Shown here: positions 17,839-25,994 of the stretch, one piece after another
How positions within the stretch are numbered: the stretch's first letter is position 1
How the letters are laid out: each line of letters opens with the position of its first letter
From: Stenotrophomonas indicatrix
GTDB taxonomy: Bacteria; Pseudomonadota; Gammaproteobacteria; Xanthomonadales; Xanthomonadaceae
Length of the DNA: 64,000 nucleotides
Direction of reading: 5' to 3'
NCBI GenBank assembly: GCA_041545745.1
Contig: CP168152.1
Coordinates: 296,001 to 360,000 of the forward strand
The notes under the pieces: model-generated
The model's database searches: none
The model's input: only the letters and a program-made list of their open reading frames with translations
Told to the model about the DNA's origin: nothing
Translations under genes and position numbers: made by a program

Positions 17839-19086
17839 TTACTGCGCTTGTTTCTGTTGCACCTTGGCGCCATCGCGCAGGGTGTCCGGCGGGTTGACCA
17901 CCACCGACTCTCCCGCGCTCACGCCCTTGAGGATCTGGCGGTCCTTGCCCATCGCCTGGCCGGCTTCGACCGTACGCTGCTGCACGCGGTTCTCGTCACC
18001 CAGCACGAAAGCCACCGAGACGCCCTCGCGCTGGACCACGGCACCGCCCGGCACGCGCACGCCCTGCGGCTTGCTGGCTGCCTGCGGCTGCGCCTGTTCC
18101 AGGAAGCTGACCCGCACGCCCATCTCCGGCACGATGCGCGGGTCTTTCACTTTCAGCGCCACCCGCACCTTCACCGTGGCCTTGCCGCGGTCAGCGGTGG
18201 GAATGATGGCAATCACCTCGGCCGGGATCTTCCAGTCCGGGTAGGCGTTGAGCGTGGCTTCCACCGGCATCTTCGGCTGCACGCGGCCGATGAAGGCTTC
18301 GCCGACCTCGACTTCGATCTCCAGCGATTCCATGTCGACGATGGTGCCGATGCCGGTACGGGTGAAGCCACCGCCGGCCGACAGCGGCGAGACGATCTCG
18401 CCGGGCTGCGCGGCCTTGGCGGTGACCACGCCGGAGAACGGCGCGCGCACGATGTTGTTGTCCACGCCGAGATCGGCGATGGACAGCTGGTCGTTGGCCA
18501 CCTTGACGTTGCGCCGTGCGGTTTCCAGCTGCGCACGCAGGCTGTCACGCTGGGCCACGGCCTGGTCGTACTGCGAACGCGAGACCAGCTGCTGGCCGAC
18601 CAGTGCCTGCAGGCGGCTGGCCTCGGCGGCGGCCTGCTTCTGCTGGGCTTCCAGACCGACCACCTGGCTGCGCGCGGCCTGCAGTTGCGAGGCATACAGG
18701 CTGCGCTGCGCGTCGGCATCGATCGGGTCCAGGGTGGCCATGATCTGCCCCTGTTCCACCCGCATGCCTTCTTCGATCATCACCTCGCGCACCTTGCCGG
18801 TGATCTTGGCCGACACCGTGGCCATGCGCCGGGCGACCACGTAGCCGCTGGCATCGAGCACCGAACTGCTGGCGCTGCCCTGCTGGATGGCCACGGCGGG
18901 TGCGGTGTCCACTTCCACGGTGGGCGCACGGCCGAACAGTGCGAACGCACCGCCGGCCAGCAGCACGATGATCACGACCACGGCGATCCACAGCCAGCGG
19001 CGGCCACCACTGCCACCACTGGAGGCAGGCGGCGGCGACTTGCGGTCGATACGGAGTTCCTTCAACAGCTCGGCAGAAGCGTTCAT
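17839..19086 (-). CDS. Membrane-fusion (HlyD/MacA-like) periplasmic adaptor
   Basis: A 415-residue adaptor protein. A single helix (about residues 30-48) anchors it in the inner membrane. The periplasmic part has the biotinyl-lipoyl half-motifs (KITGKVREVMIEEG and VRAPFSGVVTAKAAQPGEIV) on either side of a coiled-coil hairpin (about 120-205), then beta-barrel and membrane-proximal domains. It would link the ABC permeases to an outer-membrane channel; no TolC-like gene is nearby. Start ATG 19086 (MNASAELLKELRIDRK) is favoured; ATG 19095 adds three residues. First gene of the operon, divergent from the ABC-kinase locus. Confidence 0.85.
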   Translation of the reverse strand: MNASAELLKELRIDRKSPPPASSGGSGGRRWLWIAVVVIIVLLAGGAFALFGRAPTVEVDTAPAVAIQQGSASSSVLDASGYVVARRMATVSAKITGKVREVMIEEGMRVEQGQIMATLDPIDADAQRSLYASQLQAARSQVVGLEAQQKQAAAEASRLQALVGQQLVSRSQYDQAVAQRDSLRAQLETARRNVKVANDQLSIADLGVDNNIVRAPFSGVVTAKAAQPGEIVSPLSAGGGFTRTGIGTIVDMESLEIEVEVGEAFIGRVQPKMPVEATLNAYPDWKIPAEVIAIIPTADRGKATVKVRVALKVKDPRIVPEMGVRVSFLEQAQPQAASKPQGVRVPGGAVVQREGVSVAFVLGDENRVQQRTVEAGQAMGKDRQILKGVSAGESVVVNPPDTLRDGAKVQQKQAQ

Positions 19087-19195
19087 TCGTTCCATCACAG
19101 GCGTTCGGGCGGGTGTGACCGGAAGGGCAAGCAGCGGCGGTTCCGGCGGTGGAGCGTGCGGCACAGCATGAAGGCAGGTGCATCGGCGATGGCAG

Positions 19196-19207
19196 TGACA
19201 GCTGTCA
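19196..19207. promoter_or_regulatory. 12-bp palindrome in divergent promoter region
   Basis: TGACAGCTGTCA is a perfect dyad in the 200-base gap between the HlyD/ABC operon and the truncated ABC/kinase/regulator genes, followed eight bases on by the related TGTCATTGAC. It is a candidate operator for the DesR-type regulator at 20842 or another dimeric regulator. Confidence 0.4.
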
Positions 19208-19288
19208 TCCGATGTCATTGACGGCGGCAACTGCGAAATGTGACCACGGCGGCACAGGATGGCAACGTCCCCGCTACCGGTACTGCCC

Positions 19289-19624
19289 ATGGATCCGATC
19301 GCCCCGTCGCTGGCCCGCCTGCAGCAGGTGCAGGTGCGTTACCGCGACCATACCGCCCTGCACGGCATCGACCTGCAGGTCCGCGCTGGCCAGGTACTGG
19401 CCCTGCTGGGCCGCAACGGTGCCGGCAAGAGTACCGCGATCAGCGTGCTGTTGGGCCTGCGTCGCGCCGACGGCGGCCAGGTCGAGCTGCTGGGCGGTGA
19501 TCCGCAGCAACGCGATCATCGGCTCGGCCTCGGCGTGATGCTGCAGAGCACCAGCCTGCCGCCGATGCTGCAGGTGGATGAACTGGTGGCGCAGGCGCGC
19601 CGCCGCCTGCGCCGGGTCGGCTGA
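19289..19624 (+). pseudogene. Truncated ABC transporter ATPase
   Basis: Only the first half of an ABC ATPase remains (111 residues from ATG 19289; 121 from ATG 19259). It has the A-loop region and Walker A (GRNGAGKST) and reaches the Q-loop ([10 protein letters not shown]), then ends [13 protein letters not shown]. The signature motif, Walker B and switch histidine are absent, so it cannot hydrolyse ATP. The usual order in this type of locus is ATPase, permease, kinase, regulator; here the rest of the ATPase and the entire permease are missing and the kinase begins six bases later. An internal deletion is the simplest explanation. Confidence 0.75.
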
Positions 19625-19630
19625 ACTGGC

Positions 19631-20845
19631 ATGATCGGCAGCGATCGTCCCCGCCTGGAATCTTCCGTGTCGTCGAGCTGGATTGCGTCCCTGCTGCGCC
19701 CCGCACCGGATTCGGCGGTGGCCGAACTGCTGCGGCGTGGCAAGTCGCCCTGGAGTGGTGCGATCCACCTGCTGTGGTCGGTCTGGATCTTCCTCACCCC
19801 GGTGCTCGGGAATGGCTTCACGCTGCGCTGGTTGTTGCTGACGCTGGCCAGCTATCCGTTGTTCCTGCTGTTCTATGCCAAGGTGATGCTGGCGCCACGG
19901 CACCACGCTTGGCGCTACGCGCTGGGCATGATTGCGATGGCCCTGGTACTGCTGCCGTGGTATCCGTCGGGACTGAGCTACTTCGTGTTCGGCTGCGTGA
20001 TGATCCGCATGAGCAGCCGCGGCGGTTGGTGGGTGTACCTGTTGCAGCTCACTGGTCTGAATCTCCTGTTCTGCAGCACCGCGCTCTACTTCGGTTATCC
20101 GTGGCAGGCTATGGTGTGGATGCCGGCGGTGTCGTTCATTGTCGGGCTGGTGGTGAACGTGGAGGCCTTGAGCCAGCAGCGCGACGTCGCCCTGCAGCTG
20201 TCCCAGGATGAGGTACGGCGCCTGGCGACCACCGCCGAGCGCGAGCGCATCGGCCGTGATCTGCATGACCTGCTGGGGCATACGCTGTCATTGATCACGC
20301 TGAAGCTGGAACTGGCGCGCAAGCTGTACGACCGCGATGACGCGCGTGCCCGGCAGGAAATCGGTGAGGCCGAGGACATTGCCCGCGAGGCGCTGGCGCA
20401 GGTGCGCAGTGCGGTCACCGGCATCCGTGCCAGTGACCTGGCCGGCGAATTGGCCTCGGCTCGCCTGCTGCTGGAATGCCAACAGGTACACCTGCAGTAC
20501 ATGCCGCCGCCGCCGATGCCGGTGGAGGTAGAGCGTGGGCTGGCACTGCTGCTGCGCGAGGCGGCGACCAACATCGTGCGCCACGCGCAGGCGACCCGGG
20601 TGCAGGTGGATTTCATGCTTGAGGACCGACAGTTGGCGATGCAGATACGCGACGACGGCCGTGGTGGCGTGCAGGCCGAGGGCAATGGATTGTGTGGCAT
20701 GCGTGAGCGGGCAGCGGCGCTGGGTGGCCAGTTGACGCTGCAGTCGCCGCGCGGGGAAGGCACGCTGCTGACCGTGCGCGTTCCCCTGGCGGCCGCGACT
20801 ACGCCGCTGTCGCCGGCATCGCTGGCACAGGGAGGCGCGGCATGA
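19631..20845 (+). CDS. Sensor histidine kinase, DesK/NarX-like (HisKA_3)
   Basis: A 404-residue membrane kinase. About five helices span residues 42-175, with almost no periplasmic loop, suggesting it senses the membrane itself or a partner transporter. The dimerisation motif is ERERIGRDLHDLLGHTLS with His212 as the expected phospho-acceptor. The HATPase domain has LLREAATNIVRHAQ (N box), IRDDGRGG (G1) and GNGLCGMRERAAALGG (G2). It overlaps the response regulator by four bases (ATGA). Upstream only a broken ABC ATPase remains, so if the kinase normally read out that transporter its input has been altered. Confidence 0.87.
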   Translation: MIGSDRPRLESSVSSSWIASLLRPAPDSAVAELLRRGKSPWSGAIHLLWSVWIFLTPVLGNGFTLRWLLLTLASYPLFLLFYAKVMLAPRHHAWRYALGMIAMALVLLPWYPSGLSYFVFGCVMIRMSSRGGWWVYLLQLTGLNLLFCSTALYFGYPWQAMVWMPAVSFIVGLVVNVEALSQQRDVALQLSQDEVRRLATTAERERIGRDLHDLLGHTLSLITLKLELARKLYDRDDARARQEIGEAEDIAREALAQVRSAVTGIRASDLAGELASARLLLECQQVHLQYMPPPPMPVEVERGLALLLREAATNIVRHAQATRVQVDFMLEDRQLAMQIRDDGRGGVQAEGNGLCGMRERAAALGGQLTLQSPRGEGTLLTVRVPLAAATTPLSPASLAQGGAA

Positions 20846-21444
20846 TCCGCATACTGCTGGCCGAGGATCAGGCGATGGTGCGTGGCGCATTGTCGGCGCT
20901 GCTGGGTCTGGAGCCGGATATCGAGGTACTTGGCAGTGCCGCTGATGGCGAAGCCGCCTGGCGCATGCTGCAGCAGCTGCAGCCGGACATCCTGGTCACC
21001 GACATTGAAATGCCGGGGCTGAGCGGACTGGAACTTGCCCAGCGCATCGCCCGCCATGAACTGCCGATCAAGGTGGTGATCGTGACCACCTTCGCCCGCG
21101 CCGGTTTCCTGCGCCGTGCGCTGGAAGCGGGCGTGCTGGGCTATCTGTTGAAGGATGCACCGGCCGAGAACCTGGCCGAGGCGCTGCGCAAGGTGAAGCA
21201 GGGCATCCGTGCGATCGACCCGCAACTGGCCCTGGATGCCTGGTCGCAGGCCGACCCGCTGACCGACCGCGAGCGCCGCGTGCTGCGCCTGGCGGGCGAA
21301 GGCCGTACCGCCAGCGAGATCGCCGAGCAGCTGGGGTTGTCGCACGGCACAGTGCGCAATTACCTGTCCGAATGCATCGGCAAGCTGGGCGTGGCCAACA
21401 GGATCGAGGCGTATCGGCTGGCGCGGCAGAAGGGGTGGTTGTAG
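20842..21444 (+). CDS. Response regulator, NarL/FixJ family (DesR-like)
   Basis: A 200-residue regulator. The receiver has the acidic pair in LLAEDQ, phospho-acceptor Asp54 in LVTDIEMPG, Thr in VTTFA and Lys in LLKDAP. The C-terminal LuxR-type helix-turn-helix reads LTDRERRVLRLAGEGRTASEIAEQLGLSHGTVRNYLSE (in pieces: recognition helix around SHGTVRNYL). It is the cognate partner of the overlapping kinase. The normal target, an ABC transporter next door, is truncated; the palindrome at 19196-19207 is a possible binding site controlling that locus and the divergent HlyD/ABC operon. Confidence 0.88.
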   Translation: MIRILLAEDQAMVRGALSALLGLEPDIEVLGSAADGEAAWRMLQQLQPDILVTDIEMPGLSGLELAQRIARHELPIKVVIVTTFARAGFLRRALEAGVLGYLLKDAPAENLAEALRKVKQGIRAIDPQLALDAWSQADPLTDRERRVLRLAGEGRTASEIAEQLGLSHGTVRNYLSECIGKLGVANRIEAYRLARQKGWL

Positions 21445-21468
21445 CGGCGGCCTGCTTTTCCCGGTGAT

Positions 21469-21970
21469 GTCATTTCCGCGACCGCGGGGGGGTGTCACTT
21501 TCTTTGCGCGCAAAGAAAGTAACCAAAGAAACGCTCCGCCGGCCGCGAGCCGACGTGCTTCGCACGCCGGTGCCCTGCGCTCCTCGGTCCGTCGAGGGAC
21601 GGCGCGGGAACTCGCTGCGCTCAGACACCCGCGCCTCTTCGCCCTCGCCGGACCTGCGGTGCTCGGCTCGTTCAAGGCGGACTGGAAGGTCAAGATCAAC
21701 AACAAAAGCATCCACGCATGGCGTGGACCTACTGGGTGCAGGTGTGGCGTTTGACGTTGGGTCCGCCTTCCAGCGAGCCGAGCATCGCAGGGGAATCAGG
21801 GGCGCAGAGGCGCCGATGTCTGAGCGCAGCGAGTTCGGCGCCGTCCCCTGATTCGCCGAGAAGCGCAGGGCACCGGTGCGCAGCACCGGCTCGCGACCTG
21901 GCGGCGTGTTCTTTGGTTACTTTCTTGCACGAGCAAGAAAGTGACACCCCTGCGCAGTCGCGGAAATGAC
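21469..21970. repeat. 502-nt near-palindromic non-coding element
   Basis: Arms at 21469-21682 and 21761-21970 are inverted copies of each other. The outer 62 bases are best conserved: GTCATTTCCGCGAC...AACCAAAGAA on the left and the inverse ending at 21970. Inner parts also match (TGCCCTGCGCT, GAACTCGCTGCGCTCAGACA, GCTCGGCTCG). Each outer arm carries its own small hairpin (CTTTCTTTGCGCGCAAAGAAAG). The 78-base centre holds a SMAG hairpin. Open frames inside are not credible genes. Confidence 0.85.
21710..21732. repeat. SMAG hairpin inside the palindromic element
   Basis: ATCCACGC and GCGTGGA pair around a three-base loop and end in CTAC at 21729-21732. It occupies the loop of the 502-nt element. 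Confidence 0.75.
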
Positions 21971-21996
21971 CCGCCGGGAACAACCGGCGAACCCAA

Positions 21997-22533
21997 TCAA
22001 TCCTTCCCGCGCGCCATCGCCTGGAATACGCCATCGCGCCGCACCCACAGGTGGAACAGCGCCGCACCCACGTGCATCAATACCGTGGCGAACAGAACGT
22101 AGGCCAGCAGACTGTGCGCATTGCGCAGCGCGGCGTACAGCGCTGGAGTGTGCGGCACGATCGGTGGCAGGTGCAGGCCACCGCCCAGCACGATCGGGTA
22201 GCCGCCCGCCGACAGCATCGCCCAGCCGATCAGCGGCATCGCCAGCATCAACGCGTACAGCATCCAGTGCGAAGCCTTCGCCGCCAGCACCTGCCACGCG
22301 GGAAGATCCGCTGGCAGCGGTGGTGGACGGTGGCGCAGGCGGTTGTACAGGCGCAGCACCACCAGCAGCAGGATGGCGATGCCCAGCGGCCGGTGCAGGT
22401 CGATCAGCAGGGGCCGCAGATGCAGCGAGGCGACCATGGTCACGCCGACGAACAGCATGGCGATGATCATCAGCGCCATGGACCAGTGCAGCACCCGGGC
22501 GAGCAGGTTGAAGTGGCCGTTGCCGGTGTTCAT
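21997..22533 (-). CDS. Cytochrome b561
   Basis: A 178-residue four-helix membrane haem protein. Histidines expected to bind two b-type haems are seen in RVLHWS, DLHRPLG, ASHWMLY and LMHVGAALFH. It should carry electrons from ubiquinol or another reductant within the inner membrane. The start overlaps the stop of the catalase-like gene by four bases (ATGA), so the pair forms an operon: a membrane electron carrier next to a haem peroxidase, a combination suggestive of peroxide detoxification. Confidence 0.9.
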   Translation of the reverse strand: MNTGNGHFNLLARVLHWSMALMIIAMLFVGVTMVASLHLRPLLIDLHRPLGIAILLLVVLRLYNRLRHRPPPLPADLPAWQVLAAKASHWMLYALMLAMPLIGWAMLSAGGYPIVLGGGLHLPPIVPHTPALYAALRNAHSLLAYVLFATVLMHVGAALFHLWVRRDGVFQAMARGKD

Positions 22534-23636
22534 TGCGCAGCCTCCTTCGGTTGCTCGACGTTGCCGCTGGCGCGTTCGCGTTCGCGGCGGTTGAACGACT
22601 GCGAATACACCGCCGAGCGCGCGGCCAGGATCGGGTCATCACTGCCACGCACGCCGCTGGGCACGATCAGCGGATCGAAGTTGAGCTGGCCGCAGGCACC
22701 CTCTTCCTGCGACTGCATGCGGTCGAGGCTGAGCACACCGGCCACCACCTGATCGCGCGATTCCGGCCACGGTACCGAGGGGTCATCGATGGCATCGCCG
22801 GGTGCAGCCAGGCTGACCACCAGGTTCCAGCGCACCGGCCCGGTGGCCAGGCGTTGCTGCAGTTCCTGGCTGAGGAAATCGACGTTGGCCTGCTTGCGTG
22901 CGTCTGCATCCATTTCCACCACCGGTGCATGCGGCTGCCAGCGCCAGCGCACCGCGCGCTTCTGCCCCTGCGCGTTGGTGAACCAGAAGCTGTTGACGCT
23001 GTTGAAGGTGGTGTTGGCCCAGCTGCTGGTCCACGGTGCGCTCTTGGCCCACTGCTGGAAGGCCTGCGCGCTGGGGTATTTCGCCAGCACGGCGGCCATC
23101 TTCTGCGGGTCGGGCTTGCCGGTGGCCGGGTCCGGAATCTGCGCGCGGGTCTGCTCGTAGAAGGCCTCGGCAGTGGGCACGGCCAAGAACGGGAAGCTGT
23201 TCATCGCCATCCGCCATTCCTGGCCGTCATCGCTGACCATCTGCACCGCGATGCTGCGTACCCGTGCGGTGTTGTCGGCGCCGTAGGGGTCACCGCCGCC
23301 GATCGACAGCCGGCCCATCACCGGTACCTTGGACTGCGAGAACACCCGTGCACTGGAGAGTGTTGGCGCCTGCGCGCTGGGTTCGAACCAACCGCTGACG
23401 CACACGCCCTTGCTGTGCGCGCGGCGGAACCCGGGATGCGCAGGGCCGGTGGCCTCGATCGTGTCGGTGAAGCGCTGCGCGGTCAGCCGGTCGCGGCCGA
23501 TCCAGCCGGCCAACCAGGCGAAAGCGAGGGCGACGAGGCCCAGGATCAGTGCGATCAGGGCGATCCAGGGCAGCGGTGAATGCTTGCGCGGTGACTGCGG
23601 CCCTTGGCCGGCGCGGGTGTAGCGGAAGAGCGACAT
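22530..23636 (-). CDS. Catalase-family peroxidase (SrpA-like), membrane-anchored
   Basis: A 368-residue member of the small catalase-related peroxidase group. A single helix (about residues 20-42) should anchor it with the haem domain in the periplasm. The distal His lies in FRRAHSKGVCVSG; NSFPFLAVPTAEAF and ARSAVYSQSF (probable proximal Tyr) match the fold. Small catalases of this type usually act as peroxidases with an organic or cytochrome electron donor, which fits its translational coupling to cytochrome b561. Start ATG 23636 (MSLFRYTRAGQGP) places the helix correctly; an upstream in-frame start lacks support. Confidence 0.85.
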   Translation of the reverse strand: MSLFRYTRAGQGPQSPRKHSPLPWIALIALILGLVALAFAWLAGWIGRDRLTAQRFTDTIEATGPAHPGFRRAHSKGVCVSGWFEPSAQAPTLSSARVFSQSKVPVMGRLSIGGGDPYGADNTARVRSIAVQMVSDDGQEWRMAMNSFPFLAVPTAEAFYEQTRAQIPDPATGKPDPQKMAAVLAKYPSAQAFQQWAKSAPWTSSWANTTFNSVNSFWFTNAQGQKRAVRWRWQPHAPVVEMDADARKQANVDFLSQELQQRLATGPVRWNLVVSLAAPGDAIDDPSVPWPESRDQVVAGVLSLDRMQSQEEGACGQLNFDPLIVPSGVRGSDDPILAARSAVYSQSFNRRERERASGNVEQPKEAAQ

Positions 23637-23743
23637 GGTCGGAGTCCTGCCTTCACGGACGTGTGGGGGGGCGACCACCACATCCTCGCAGAACCCTTCC
23701 AGGCCCGGTATTCAAATTTTCGTCAAATCTGCCCCGCGATGCA

Positions 23744-23823
23744 GTGCCGACCAAGGTCGGCACCCACCGGAATTGCGGATCAGTACCCGCACCGGCATCG
23801 GTAGCGCCGGGCCATGCCCGGCG
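23744..23823. repeat. Two SMAG-type hairpins upstream of the catalase gene
   Basis: GTGCCGACC/GGTCGGCAC (23744-23763) and GTAG followed by CGCCGGG/CCCGGCG (23801-23823) belong to two different stem families. They fill most of the gap between the M17 peptidase stop and the catalase start. Confidence 0.7.
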
Positions 23824-23829
23824 GCTGCA

Positions 23830-25197
23830 TCAGGTGTACCGCGCTTTCAGCATTGCCCAGGCCGAACGCAGGGCGAGGGCTTCGCCACCGGCCGGGCGGC
23901 CCGGGCGTTCCCCATCATTCCAGGCATACACGTCCAGATGTGCCCAGCGCTGGCCATCTTCCAGGAAGCGTTCCAGGTACAGCGCGGCGGTCACCGAGCC
24001 GGCCATGCGCGAACCGGCGTTGGCCAGGTCGGCGATGCCGCTGCTCAGATAACGCAGGTACGGGCGCCACAGCGGCATGCGCCACACCGGATCGCGGGTG
24101 GCGTCGCCAGCCTGCAGCCACTGCTGGGCGAGCGTGTCATCGTTGCTGAACAGCGCTGGCAGATCGGGGCCCAGTGCGATGCGCGCCGCGCCGGTCAGGG
24201 TGGCGAAGTCCAGCACCAGGTCCGGCTTCTGCTCACCGGCGAAGGTCAGCGCGTCGCACAGGATCACCCGGCCTTCGGCGTCGGTGTTGTCGATCTCCAC
24301 GCTCAGGCCCTTGCGGGTGGCGATCACTTCGCCCGGACGGAAGGCATCCGGGCCGATCGCATTTTCCACCGCCGGAACCAGCAGGGTCAGGCGCACCGGC
24401 AACTGCTGGGCCATCACCAGCCCGGCCAGTGCCAGCGCGTGGGCGGCGCCGCCCATATCCTTCTTCATGTTGCGCATGCCATCGGCCGGCTTGATGTCCA
24501 GGCCGCCGGTATCGAAGCACACGCCCTTGCCGACCAGCGCCAGCGCAGGGTCGGACTCCTTGCCCCAGCGCAGCACGATCAGCCGCGGCGCGCGGTGCGA
24601 GGCACGGCCCACCGCATGGATGGCCGGGAAGTTCTGCGCCAGCAGTTCGTCGCCGGTGATGGCTTCAACCTGCGCACCATGCGCTTCAGCCAGGGCGCGC
24701 GCGGCGTCTTCCAGCTGCTGCGGGCCCATGTCTTCGGTCGGCGTGTTGACCCAGTCACGCACGCGCAGGCTGGCGGCGATCAGGGCGGCCACCTCGCCGG
24801 TCGGTGCCGCAATCAGCTGGGCCGGCGTGCGGTTGCGCTTGCGGTAGCGGTCGAAGCGGTAGCTGCCCAGGCCCCAGCCCAGCTGCAGCAGCGCCTGTTC
24901 GGCGGCCGGCAGTTCGCTGGCCAGCTGCCACACGCTGCCTTCCGGCAGGGCATGCGGTGCATGGGCGTAGCTGTAGGCATCGGCACGATCGCCGACGCCG
25001 ATCACCGCGCCCGCCAGGCCATCGGCGCCGGGCAGCAGCGCAACCGAATGCGCGCCGGCAGTGAAGCCCTGCGACTTCAACCACGCCTGGGTCGCAGCGG
25101 ACTGGCTGTTCTTCCACGCCTCGAACTGGCTGCGGTCCAGCACGTGCAACGGCAGCGCGGCGGTGGTGTCGGCGGTGAAACCAGTGATCTCGCTCAT
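23830..25197 (-). CDS. M17-family leucyl aminopeptidase
   Basis: A 455-residue cytosolic dinuclear zinc aminopeptidase. The metal and catalytic motifs are GKGVCFDTGGLDIKP and NTDAEGRVILCDAL, with the RNMKKDMGGAAHAL segment between them. The N-terminal 150 residues are less conserved, as in the PepA/PepB family. It releases N-terminal residues from peptides and takes part in peptide turnover. The sequence is closer to the PepB-like, shorter group than to PepA with its DNA-binding role, but I cannot separate these with certainty. The HAD gene ends three bases before its start, so they are probably co-transcribed. Confidence 0.87.
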   Translation of the reverse strand: MSEITGFTADTTAALPLHVLDRSQFEAWKNSQSAATQAWLKSQGFTAGAHSVALLPGADGLAGAVIGVGDRADAYSYAHAPHALPEGSVWQLASELPAAEQALLQLGWGLGSYRFDRYRKRNRTPAQLIAAPTGEVAALIAASLRVRDWVNTPTEDMGPQQLEDAARALAEAHGAQVEAITGDELLAQNFPAIHAVGRASHRAPRLIVLRWGKESDPALALVGKGVCFDTGGLDIKPADGMRNMKKDMGGAAHALALAGLVMAQQLPVRLTLLVPAVENAIGPDAFRPGEVIATRKGLSVEIDNTDAEGRVILCDALTFAGEQKPDLVLDFATLTGAARIALGPDLPALFSNDDTLAQQWLQAGDATRDPVWRMPLWRPYLRYLSSGIADLANAGSRMAGSVTAALYLERFLEDGQRWAHLDVYAWNDGERPGRPAGGEALALRSAWAMLKARYT

Positions 25198-25200
25198 GCG

Positions 25201-25929
25201 TCAGGTACTCCGGGATTCGTCAGCGTCGGCGGCGTCGAGGTTGGCATCGAGCCAATCGGCCAGGCCGGTGAGGGTGTCGAACTGCAGGTCAGGCTGCAGC
25301 TGCGGATGGTTCCAGGTGGCCGCTTCGCGGTTGATCCAGCAGCCGCGCAGGCCGGCAGCCATCGCGCCGGCCACGTCCATCTCGACGTGGTCGCCCACGT
25401 GCAGCACCTGCGCGGGGGCGACGCCCAGGCGGTCGCAGGCCGCGTGGAAAATGCTTGCTTCGGGCTTGGCCGCGCCATGCTCGCGCGCGCCCAGCTGGAA
25501 GCTGAAGTGATGGGCCAGGCCGATCCGTTCCAGGTCGGCGTTGCCGTTGCTCAACGCGGCCACCGGCACCCGCGCGGCGATCCGCGCCAGAGCGTCGAGC
25601 GCATCCGGGTAGCACTCCACCTGGTTGCGCGCGGCATAGAACACTTCATACGCCGGTTCCAGAAGGTCCAGGCTGGCGCCACTGTTTTCCAGCGCCTCCT
25701 GGATCGTCAGCCGGCGCAGCGCGCTCAGGTCGAAATGCAGGTGGGGGTTGTCGCGGAACGAGCGCTCGCGCAGTTCGCGCATGGCCGCCACCGGATACAT
25801 CGCGGCGGTGGCGGGGCTGTGTTCACGCATCCAGTCGAACAGGACCTGGTCGATGCGGGCGCCGATCGGAGCGAACGGCCACAGCGTATCGTCGAGGTCG
25901 AGGGTAATGGCAAGGACAGGGAATTTCAC
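25201..25929 (-). CDS. HAD-superfamily hydrolase (YigB-like)
   Basis: A 242-residue HAD phosphatase. Motif I is ITLDLDDTLW (nucleophile Asp in DLDDT), motif II is AALSNGN, and motif III/IV is seen in AKPEASIF and HVGDHVEMDV. The helical cap lies between motifs I and II. Family members dephosphorylate small metabolites; E. coli YigB acts on FMN and sugar phosphates, but the substrate here is not determined. Start is ATG 25929 (MKFPVLAI). Its stop is three bases from the start of the M17 peptidase gene. Confidence 0.82.
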   Translation of the reverse strand: MKFPVLAITLDLDDTLWPFAPIGARIDQVLFDWMREHSPATAAMYPVAAMRELRERSFRDNPHLHFDLSALRRLTIQEALENSGASLDLLEPAYEVFYAARNQVECYPDALDALARIAARVPVAALSNGNADLERIGLAHHFSFQLGAREHGAAKPEASIFHAACDRLGVAPAQVLHVGDHVEMDVAGAMAAGLRGCWINREAATWNHPQLQPDLQFDTLTGLADWLDANLDAADADESRST

Positions 25930-25994
25930 CCCGCCATTCTACGCCTGCCCGCGCGCGCTTTCATGGCGCGCGCAGACAAGTGGGTTAACGCCCC

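Noticed and set aside
21464..21851. Short frames within the palindromic element.
   Set aside because: They are arginine-rich, lie in a repeated inverted element, and similar frames occur in both arms. This is a common source of false hypothetical proteins.
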